Below are positions 1-5,121 of a DNA stretch of 5,121 nucleotides, in pieces. The translations under genes and the position numbers were made by a program. How positions within the stretch are numbered: the stretch's first letter is position 1; each line of letters starts with the position of its first letter. Source of the stretch: UBA1146 sp963854815. Its GTDB lineage: Bacteria; Planctomycetota; UBA8108; UBA1146. The notes below the pieces were generated by a model. The model searched no databases. It was not told where the DNA came from and saw only the letters and a program-made list of their open reading frames with translations. The stretch lies in NCBI GenBank assembly GCA_963854815.1, contig CAWLAN010000168.1, forward strand, positions 1 through 5,121, given 5' to 3'.

Positions 1-7
1 CCTATCC

Positions 8-14
8 GAGGAGG
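8..14 (+). promoter_or_regulatory. Strong Shine-Dalgarno site for the beta-helix gene
   Basis: GAGGAGG lies 6 bases before the ATG at 21. It is close to a perfect match to the anti-Shine-Dalgarno sequence at near-ideal spacing. It fixes the start, since the reading frame is open back to the window edge and could otherwise begin further upstream. The signal peptide that begins directly at this ATG agrees. Confidence 0.85.
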
Positions 15-20
15 TACAGA

Positions 21-2903
21 ATGGGATCCCAGGGCAATGTGGGTTGCTATCGATGGATTCTGATCCTGTATCTGCTGGCAGCCACGGTTTTGCTCTGGAG
101 TACCAGTTCTCTGGCGGCTCAGGTGGGTGCTCAGGTCTATTACGTCGATCGAGCAGTCAACGGTGTTGCCGGTCTCAGCTGGGCAGATGCCTTCAGTGAT
201 CTACAGCAGGCACTTTCTGTCGCCTCCTCCGGAGATGAGATCCGGGTTGCGGGTGGTTTTTATTCGCCCGATCAGGGAGGCGGACAAACTGCCGGAGATG
301 CGGATGCGACATTCACTGTAGCCGATGGATTGTTGATTCGCGGTGGCTATGCAGGATCGGCAACTTCGTCTCCCGATTCGAGAGATACATCCCTGTATCC
401 GACGGTTCTCGACGGGATGATTCAATCGATTCATGTCGCCTCTTACGGTGTCGATACACCGTTCAGTGGTCTGACTCCGGATCTGCCCTGTGCCAGCGTT
501 CAGCATGCGATCGACCGTGCGGTAGAGACGGGGATCGGTGTCATCCGCATCCAGGCAGGAATTTATCCCGGCACCATCGAACTTGCGGATGGGCTGGTGA
601 TCCAGGGCGGCTACGACTCCAACTGGCAGTGGGGTGATTACCTCGACCTGGCTCACCGGGTCACCCTCAGTGGAGGGATCGATACCGATGGGCAGGCAGT
701 GACCATCTTGGCGAAAGATCTGCTGGATGGTTCCTTGCTGGTCGACCTGGAGATCTACGGTGTCGGGGCGACCGGATCCGTCAACGGTGTGTCGCGCAGT
801 TCCTATGGTGTTCATGTCAGGGATTCGGTGCTCAATCTGACTCGTGTCCGACTGGTGGGGGGGGCCGGTGCACCAGGATTGACCGGTGACGCGGGAAGCG
901 ACCTGTCGGCGACACCGGCAGCATCGGGGCAATCGGGGGGGAATGCCGATCAGTACTTCAGCCCCTGCGACGCGACATCGGCGGGTGCGGGCGGACTGGC
1001 GGGCGGTGGTGGTCCCAGCGGAGGGGGTAACGGTGGAACTGGTGGAACCATGGACAGTGATTGCTGTGGCACCATCCCGAATCCGTTCTGCGATGACTAC
1101 GATGCGACCTCAGGAGATCCTGGTGCCGATGGTGTCGGCGCTGGCGGGTGGGGAGCCGGAGGTTCGGGGGGCGGCACCTGCGACCCGGGTGGTGACGGAG
1201 CTCCCGGATCCCCGGGAACTGCTGGATCCGGAGGAACCGGATCGCCCCAGGGAGGGAACCTCGTCGCACAATACTGGGTGCCCTTCAACGGTTTGCAGGG
1301 CAGTACCGGCAACGCCGGCGGCGGCGGCGGCGGCGGCGGCGGTTCCGGAGGATGCGATACCGGGATCGACAGTCATGGCGCTGGCGGTGGAGGTGGCGGA
1401 GGGGGAGGCATCCCTTCTCCGGTTGCCGGTTGGGGAGGTAACGGAGGAGGCTCGAGTTTCGGCCTGTTCGTGCTCGGAATCTCCGAGGTGATCGTGGTCG
1501 ATAGCGTCATCTTGCGTGGATCCGGCGGCGTCGGAGGTAGCGGAGGTGTTCCTGGATCGGGGCAACCTGGCGGTAACGGTGGATCGGGCGGTAACGGTGC
1601 AGGCAACGCTGATGGTGGTGGCGACGGAGGAGATGGAGGCGACGGCGGAGCCAGCGGCGGCGGCGGTGGTGGTTCCGGAGGGGACAGTCGTGCGGTCTGG
1701 AGCGAGTCTTCTGATGTTTTTGGAATCGGAGTGCTGGTCTCCGGTGGTTCTGCCGGTGGTGGTGGTGCTGGCGGGGTATTGGCCGGACTCGATCCGGTGA
1801 CCTCGGGAGCGCCGGGAGCACCAGGGCAACTCTCCGATGGTTTCATCCACGTGGCTCCGCTGGGCATCCCTGCAGCGCCGCTCGATCGAGCTCGAAGGAT
1901 TCTCTCGATATCAGGCGATAACAACATCATCGATGGCTGCACCATCGAGGGATCGGTTTCCGATCTCGATGGCTGTGGGATCCACGTCACCGGCGACGCA
2001 AATCAGATCATCGATTGCCTCATTCGTGAGCACGCGACTTCGGGGCAGGGAGCGATCCTCGTTTCCGGATCCGTAGAATTGTTCGGTTGCCGCATCGAGA
2101 ATTGCATCTCTTCGAGCGGTGCGGGTTTGACGGTGGCCGCAGGTGGATCGGTTCGTATCGAGAATGGTCTTGTTGCCGGGAATCTGGCAGAGATCCAGGC
2201 CGGTGCCATCCAGGTCGATGGAGACGGATCGCTGACTCTGGTGGGTTGCACCGTGATGGCGAATCAGGCCCAACACATCGGGGGCACCTTGGTGGCTCAC
2301 TCCGATGCTCAGATCGAGATCTACAATTGCGTCATCTGGGGCAACGCAACCGCATCGCTGGCGGTTCTTGAACTTCCTGTCGGTGCCATGGTCTCGCACA
2401 ATATCATCCAGGGAGGTTGGCCCGGGGAAAACCTGGATCAGGATCCGCTGCTGGTCGACTTTGTCGCGGGAGATCCGACTCCAGGCCCCGGCTCGCCCTG
2501 CATCGATGCTGGGGATGATTCCCAGGTGGTTGATCCTGCCGATCTGTTCGGGCAACCGAGGATCGCCTGTCAGGCGGTGGACCTGGGTGCCGTCGAGAGA
2601 CAACTCTGCGGCGGGGGATCCGGAATCCCCGAGCCGTTCTTGCGTGGCGATTGCAATGGTGACGGCACCCGCGACGTTTCCGATGCGGTGACCTTGCTGT
2701 CGTTCCTGTTCACCGGAGGGATTCTCGATTGTATTGCTACCGCGGATACAAATGATGACGGAGATCTGAACGTCGCCGATGGTGTGACGTTGTTAACATA
2801 CCTCTTCATCGGGGGGGATCCTCTTCCCGATCCCTTCGAGGTCTGTGGTCCGGATCCCACCGGCAATCCGTTCGGGTGCGAGAACTTCTCCTCCTGCCTC
2901 TGA
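21..2903 (+). CDS. Secreted glycine-rich right-handed beta-helix protein with choice-of-anchor-Q-like segment and C-terminal dockerin-like domain
   Basis: Seen: a 960-residue protein beginning with a signal peptide (hydrophobic core about residues 12-27, likely cleavage between 32 and 37). A beta-helix entry module follows at about 40-131 (Y-Y-V-D start, S-W-A-D-A-F, G-G-Y). A second entry module is at about 140-219 (S-V-Q-H-A-I, G-I-Y-P-G-T, G-G-Y-D-S-N-W). Glycine-rich insertions occupy about 280-607 and are broken by beta-strand-like rungs near 478-500 and 557-575. Seven regular helix coils run over about 626-800. A choice-of-anchor-Q-like segment at about 814-859 contains G-S-P-C-I-D-A-G and ends V-D-L-G-A-V-E. 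Two EF-hand-like motifs lie at 876-931, followed by a cysteine-containing tail. Known of the family: such proteins are exported structural or carbohydrate-contacting proteins, mostly of unknown function. No catalytic site of a pectate lyase or glycosidase could be recognised. Inferred role: surface adhesin or matrix protein. The gene call and architecture are secure; the role is not. Confidence 0.93.
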   Translation: MGSQGNVGCYRWILILYLLAATVLLWSTSSLAAQVGAQVYYVDRAVNGVAGLSWADAFSDLQQALSVASSGDEIRVAGGFYSPDQGGGQTAGDADATFTVADGLLIRGGYAGSATSSPDSRDTSLYPTVLDGMIQSIHVASYGVDTPFSGLTPDLPCASVQHAIDRAVETGIGVIRIQAGIYPGTIELADGLVIQGGYDSNWQWGDYLDLAHRVTLSGGIDTDGQAVTILAKDLLDGSLLVDLEIYGVGATGSVNGVSRSSYGVHVRDSVLNLTRVRLVGGAGAPGLTGDAGSDLSATPAASGQSGGNADQYFSPCDATSAGAGGLAGGGGPSGGGNGGTGGTMDSDCCGTIPNPFCDDYDATSGDPGADGVGAGGWGAGGSGGGTCDPGGDGAPGSPGTAGSGGTGSPQGGNLVAQYWVPFNGLQGSTGNAGGGGGGGGGSGGCDTGIDSHGAGGGGGGGGGIPSPVAGWGGNGGGSSFGLFVLGISEVIVVDSVILRGSGGVGGSGGVPGSGQPGGNGGSGGNGAGNADGGGDGGDGGDGGASGGGGGGSGGDSRAVWSESSDVFGIGVLVSGGSAGGGGAGGVLAGLDPVTSGAPGAPGQLSDGFIHVAPLGIPAAPLDRARRILSISGDNNIIDGCTIEGSVSDLDGCGIHVTGDANQIIDCLIREHATSGQGAILVSGSVELFGCRIENCISSSGAGLTVAAGGSVRIENGLVAGNLAEIQAGAIQVDGDGSLTLVGCTVMANQAQHIGGTLVAHSDAQIEIYNCVIWGNATASLAVLELPVGAMVSHNIIQGGWPGENLDQDPLLVDFVAGDPTPGPGSPCIDAGDDSQVVDPADLFGQPRIACQAVDLGAVERQLCGGGSGIPEPFLRGDCNGDGTRDVSDAVTLLSFLFTGGILDCIATADTNDDGDLNVADGVTLLTYLFIGGDPLPDPFEVCGPDPTGNPFGCENFSSCL
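1317..1343 (+). repeat. GGC trinucleotide microsatellite (eight GGC plus one GGT)
   Basis: Eight perfect GGC codons followed by GGT encode nine consecutive glycines (residues 433-441). It is the only long stretch of one repeated Gly codon in the gene; elsewhere the four Gly codons are mixed. This suggests recent expansion by slippage rather than selection on the protein alone. Changes in unit number would keep the frame. Confidence 0.9.
1524..1685 (+). repeat. Strict three-residue G-G-X tract
   Basis: Residues 502-555 read as 18 consecutive triplets in one register (GGV GGS GGV PGS GQP GGN GGS GGN GAG NAD GGG DGG and so on), with Gly in nearly every triplet. The codons are varied, so the periodicity is a property of the protein and not of simple DNA slippage. 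It is the second glycine-rich insertion, between the rung at about 478-500 and the rung at about 557-575. Confidence 0.8.
1896..2420 (+). repeat. Seven-coil beta-helix repeat with cysteine ladder
   Basis: Residues 626-800 contain seven degenerate repeats of 24-27 residues. They align on a short strand followed by Gly or Asp, then Cys, then a second strand: C640, C666, C690, G716, C743, C770 and N794 occupy the equivalent place. The turns carry G-C-T-I-E-G, D-C-L-I-R-E, G-C-R-I-E-N, N-G-L-V-A-G, G-C-T-V-M-A, N-C-V-I-W-G and H-N-I-I-Q-G. The period fits one turn of a right-handed parallel beta-helix, with stacked cysteines forming an internal or lateral ladder. The structural reading is inference from periodicity. 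Confidence 0.8.
2646..2813 (+). other. Dockerin-type / paired EF-hand calcium-binding domain (protein domain within the beta-helix CDS)
   Basis: There are two 12-residue calcium loops. In the first, D877, N879, D881, T883, D885 and D888 fill positions 1, 3, 5, 7, 9 and 12. In the second, D909, N911, D913, D915, N917 and D920 fill the same positions. Each loop is followed by a hydrophobic helix (T-L-L-S-F-L-F and T-L-L-T-Y-L-F). After the pair comes a C-G-P-D-P-T segment and a terminal Cys-containing stretch, a common ending of planctomycete exoproteins. Dockerins in cellulosome bacteria bind cohesins. No cohesin is in this window, so the partner, if any, is unknown. Confidence 0.85.
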
Positions 2904-3147
2904 ATCGCTGGTATGTGTGAAACCGTGGACCAGACCGTCTCCTTCCGACACGGGAATCGATGAGGTGGATGGTATTTCGACCGCTGCCCTCACTCTGCTG
3001 TCGCGTATATCGGTTGTATTTCCCCCGGACAAAAGAGACCTATCCGTCGGCTGCACATTCTGTTTGATGTGGTGTTCTCGATGGGTAGAAATAGGCCAAC
3101 CGAGAAAATGTCGTGCACCGGTTATACGCGGGGAGGCCATACCCAAC
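2904..3147. other. Intergenic region between the two exoprotein genes
   Basis: These 244 bases have no convincing gene or RNA. No stem followed by a T-run is present after the stop at 2901-2903; the best pairing, CCGTG at 2923-2927 with CACGG at 2949-2953, is short with a 21-base loop. A weak sigma-70-like pair, TTGATG at 3064-3069 and TAGAAA at 3086-3091 with 16-base spacing, matches four of six consensus bases in each box, so it is a suggestion only. A second weak stem, TTCTCG at 3075-3080 with CGAGAA at 3101-3106, lies upstream of the next Shine-Dalgarno site. The region contains no GATC, in contrast to the gene before it. Confidence 0.6.
3130..3136 (+). promoter_or_regulatory. Shine-Dalgarno site for the phosphatase gene
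   Basis: GGGGAGG lies 11 bases before the ATG at 3148. It decides the start: the frame is open far upstream, and an in-frame ATG at 3067 would add 27 residues, but that ATG has no Shine-Dalgarno site and would bury the signal peptide. Confidence 0.7.
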
Positions 3148-5121
3148 ATGAGATGCATATCTCTAATTCCATCCCTGGTGCTATTTTTTTCAGTCACCGC
3201 TGTGCTCGAAGCCGACACTCTCACTTTTCAAGAAGGTGTTTTTCCCCACAGTGGAACCACCGATACCTGGCTCCAGGGTGCCTCAGGTAATGCCAACCAG
3301 GGCAATTCGACGGTTCTCGAATGGGATGGCGAGGATTTTGGAGGACAGAATTTTCTTCTGCTCAGATTCGACGAGATCTTCGGGATCTTGCCGGGTCAGA
3401 TCCAGCCGACCGATGTGATCACCTCGGCGACGATTGCCTACAGCGGAATTGACCCCGGGGATGCTGCTTCGGTAAACGAAGTGGCCGTCGACTGGTCCCC
3501 TCCCTCGCCCACCACCTTCAATAACTTTGGAGGTGACTCGGGAGTGCAGACCGACGAATTCGGCAATCTGGTGGGCATGGCACTGGGAGCGACCGGTATC
3601 CAGACCCTCGATGTCACATCCAGCATCACGGCCTGGGCTGCGAACCCTTCCCTCAATCGTGGTTGGATTTTCCGTCCTACAGAAGGTACTAACGGTGCAC
3701 AAATTCGCAGCAGCGAGGCGACCCAGTTGACCGAACGCCCGCGGCTTACCGTGGTGATCAACGAGGGTGCTCCACCACCAGCGCAGGTAGTTCGAGGTCC
3801 ATACCTGCAAATGGTCACGTCGAACTCGATAGTGGTTCGTTGGCGTACCGATAACCCGACCACCAGTGGCGTACGCTTCGGTACCACTCCAGGAATGCTA
3901 TCAACTCTTGTGACCAGTACTTCCAGCGTGGTTGACCATGAGATTGCCTTGACGGGTCTGGACCCCGATACCCAGTACTACTATTCAATAGGTACCGACA
4001 GCCAGGATCTTGCCGGCGATACTTTGAATCACTTCTTCGTCACGTCGCCAACGGTGGGGTCCTCGACTCCGTTTCGGGTGTGGAGCATCGGCGATTTCGG
4101 GACCGCATCGACCGGGCAGTTTTCGGTTCGAGATGCCTACTATGACTTTGCGGGTACTGATTACACAAATCTATGGTTGATGCTGGGAGACAACGCCTAC
4201 CTGGAGGGGACCGATATTCAGTACCAGCAGGCGGTCTTCAACGTGTATCAGGATCTCTTGATCCAGACGCCGTTTGCATCGACCCGCGGAAATCACGAGA
4301 CCGTTCCCTCTGTTTACTACGGACTCGTCAGTAACCCGATGTCGGGGGAAGCCGGAGGGGTCTCTTCTGGAACCGAAGCTTACTTCTCCTTCGATTACGG
4401 CAATGTCCATTTCATCTGTCTCGATTCAGAGGGGTCCGATCTCTCTCCCCTCGGACCGATGCTCACCTGGCTGGAACTAGACCTCTCCAGCACCATCCAG
4501 GACTGGATCATCGCGTATTTCCATCATCCTCCATATACCAAGGGGACTCACGATTCCGACAACGAGGCCGATAGCGCCGGGCGGATGCGCGATATGCGTC
4601 AGAACGCCCTTCCGATTCTCGAGGCTGGTGGTGTCGACCTGACCCTTGCAGGGCATAGTCATGTCTACGAGAGGTCGTTCCTGATCGACGGCCATTACGG
4701 CACCAGCGGAACCTGGAATCCCGCACTTCACCAGATCGACGGAGGCAGTGGCGACCCACTTGGCGATGGGCCTTACAACAAGGATGCACTTCCGAACCAG
4801 GGAGCGGTCTACATCGTCATGGGAAGTAGCGGTCAGCTCGGCTCCGGTTCACTCGACCACCCCGCGATGTTCAAGTCGGTTCCCGTTCTTGGATCGATCG
4901 TCCTCGACTTTAGCGGTCAGAGCCTCGAGGTGAGGATGGTTCGCAACGACGGAGTGATCGAGGATGTTTTCAACATCACCAAGGGACCTCCACTGGACTG
5001 TAACGGCAACGGGATACCCGATTACCTCGATATCAACGGGGGAACTTCCGCCGATTGCAATCTGGATGGAATACCAGACGAATGCCAGCTCCTTGAAGGG
5101 GACTGCAACCTGAACGGGCTT
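3148..5121 (+). CDS. Secreted purple acid phosphatase-like metallophosphatase with N-terminal DNRLRE domain (3' end beyond window)
   Basis: Seen: 658 codons with no stop; the frame continues past the right edge. A signal peptide occupies about residues 1-22. Residues 23-203 look like a DNRLRE beta-sandwich (L-L-R-F-D, I-T-S-A-T-I, D-V-T-S-S-I-T-A-W, ending R-P-R-L-T-V). Residues 213-299 match the fibronectin-like N-domain of purple acid phosphatases (V-V-R-G-P-Y-L-Q, L-D-P-D-T-Q-Y-Y-Y). Residues 308-560 are the calcineurin-like catalytic domain with G-D-F-G (D316), G-D-N-A-Y (D348, Y351), G-N-H-E (N382, H383), F-H-H-P-P-Y (H459) and G-H-S-H-V-Y-E-R (H503, H505). These supply all seven metal ligands expected of the family, including the iron-binding tyrosine. 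Calcium-binding-type repeats start at 617. Known: the family hydrolyses phosphate esters using a two-metal centre. Inferred: an exported enzyme scavenging phosphate or acting on a nucleotide or phosphodiester substrate. The substrate cannot be read from sequence. Confidence 0.93.
   Translation, partial: MRCISLIPSLVLFFSVTAVLEADTLTFQEGVFPHSGTTDTWLQGASGNANQGNSTVLEWDGEDFGGQNFLLLRFDEIFGILPGQIQPTDVITSATIAYSGIDPGDAASVNEVAVDWSPPSPTTFNNFGGDSGVQTDEFGNLVGMALGATGIQTLDVTSSITAWAANPSLNRGWIFRPTEGTNGAQIRSSEATQLTERPRLTVVINEGAPPPAQVVRGPYLQMVTSNSIVVRWRTDNPTTSGVRFGTTPGMLSTLVTSTSSVVDHEIALTGLDPDTQYYYSIGTDSQDLAGDTLNHFFVTSPTVGSSTPFRVWSIGDFGTASTGQFSVRDAYYDFAGTDYTNLWLMLGDNAYLEGTDIQYQQAVFNVYQDLLIQTPFASTRGNHETVPSVYYGLVSNPMSGEAGGVSSGTEAYFSFDYGNVHFICLDSEGSDLSPLGPMLTWLELDLSSTIQDWIIAYFHHPPYTKGTHDSDNEADSAGRMRDMRQNALPILEAGGVDLTLAGHSHVYERSFLIDGHYGTSGTWNPALHQIDGGSGDPLGDGPYNKDALPNQGAVYIVMGSSGQLGSGSLDHPAMFKSVPVLGSIVLDFSGQSLEVRMVRNDGVIEDVFNITKGPPLDCNGNGIPDYLDINGGTSADCNLDGIPDECQLLEGDCNLNGL
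4996..5121 (+). repeat. D-C-N-x-N/D-G-I-P-D calcium-binding repeats (start of a thrombospondin-3-like tail)
   Basis: Residues 617-658 of the phosphatase hold two complete units and the start of a third, beginning at D617, D636 and D652. The core is D-C-N-(G/L)-(N/D)-G-I-P-D, spaced 19 and 16 residues apart. The Asp/Asn pattern resembles thrombospondin type 3 or EF-hand-like calcium repeats, common at the C-termini of planctomycete secreted proteins. The array continues out of the window, so its length is unknown. Confidence 0.8.

Larger units (their letters stand above)
858..1841 (+). repeat. Glycine-rich low-complexity region of the beta-helix protein
   Basis: Residues 280-607 are dominated by Gly with Ser, Ala, Asn, Asp and Pro, in G-G-X and collagen-like G-X-Y runs. 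The region divides into three insertions (about 280-477, 499-555 and 575-602). They are separated by short hydrophobic stretches that look like beta-helix rungs, such as G-L-F-V-L-G and G-I-G-V-L-V. Only the first insertion has cysteines (C316, C348, C349, C357, C387, C445). The pattern resembles PGRS-like loops seen in other bacterial beta-helix proteins, and by composition could form polyglycine II helices. The biased composition also produces several long false open frames on the opposite strand, rich in Pro, Arg or Thr/Ser. Confidence 0.85.

Noticed and set aside
201..932. 243-codon minus-strand open frame
   Set aside because: It lies entirely within the beta-helix gene and its product has no recognisable domain or signal peptide. 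The GATC-rich codon pattern of the true gene suppresses stops in this frame.
1614..1649. D-G-G repeats as an RTX calcium-binding nonapeptide array
   Set aside because: The large hydrophobic residue and nine-residue period of RTX repeats are missing; the period here is three.
1110..1990. Long minus-strand open frames rich in Pro, Arg or Thr/Ser opposite the glycine-rich region
   Set aside because: They are the reverse complement of GGN-rich codons, have low-complexity composition, and lie wholly inside a gene with a signal peptide and clear domains on the other strand.
2904..2960. Rho-independent terminator after the first gene
   Set aside because: The only stem is five base pairs with a 21-base loop, and no T-run follows it.
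2797..3147. Phosphatase frame is open upstream through the whole spacer, with ATG at 3067 or GTG at 2917 as possible earlier starts
   Set aside because: Neither has a Shine-Dalgarno site, the added residues show no domain, and the signal peptide starting at 3148 would become internal.
2904..3147. CCTATCCG at 1-8 and again at 3039-3046, upstream of both genes
   Set aside because: An eight-base match at different distances from the two starts (13 and 102 bases) is likely chance and not a shared operator.
2793..3224. 143-codon minus-strand open frame spanning the intergenic region
   Set aside because: It overlaps the ends of both real genes and shows no recognisable domain. It looks like chance openness.
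3283..3887. Minus-strand open frames inside the phosphatase gene
   Set aside because: They lie wholly within a frame that codes for the DNRLRE and fibronectin-like parts of a well-supported protein.

Overview
The window holds two plus-strand genes for large, secreted, multidomain proteins. Two features suggest a Planctomycetota-like, probably aquatic bacterium: a C-terminal dockerin/EF-hand pair followed by a Cys-Gly-Pro-Asp-Pro-Thr tail in gene 1, and repeats of the form D-C-N-x-N/D-G-I-P-D at the end of gene 2. Both are familiar from planctomycete exoproteins. This assignment is an inference from domain style, because there is no rRNA or housekeeping gene to anchor it.

Layout: 1-20 is the end of an upstream region carrying a strong Shine-Dalgarno site. 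21-2903 encodes a 960-residue exported beta-helix protein. From the N-terminus it has a signal peptide, two tandem beta-helix entry modules, three glycine-rich insertions spread over about 330 residues, a regular seven-coil beta-helix with a cysteine ladder, a choice-of-anchor-Q-like segment and a dockerin-like calcium-binding tail. 2904-3147 is a 244-base intergenic region with no convincing gene, RNA or terminator. 3148-5121 is the first 658 codons of a second exported protein that runs off the right edge. It has a signal peptide, a DNRLRE-type beta-sandwich, a fibronectin-like purple acid phosphatase N-domain, a metallophosphatase domain with every expected metal ligand, and the start of a calcium-binding repeat tail.

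The genes are co-oriented, each with its own Shine-Dalgarno site; whether they share a transcript cannot be decided from the sequence. A plausible but unproven reading is that both act at or outside the outer membrane: the first as a structural or adhesive surface protein, the second as a phosphate-releasing ester hydrolase. I found no mobile element, CRISPR array, tRNA, rRNA or defence gene. No clearly new biological system is visible. The most unusual items are the glycine-rich PGII-like insertions in the beta-helix, the unusually high density of GATC in gene 1, and the domain combination of the phosphatase.
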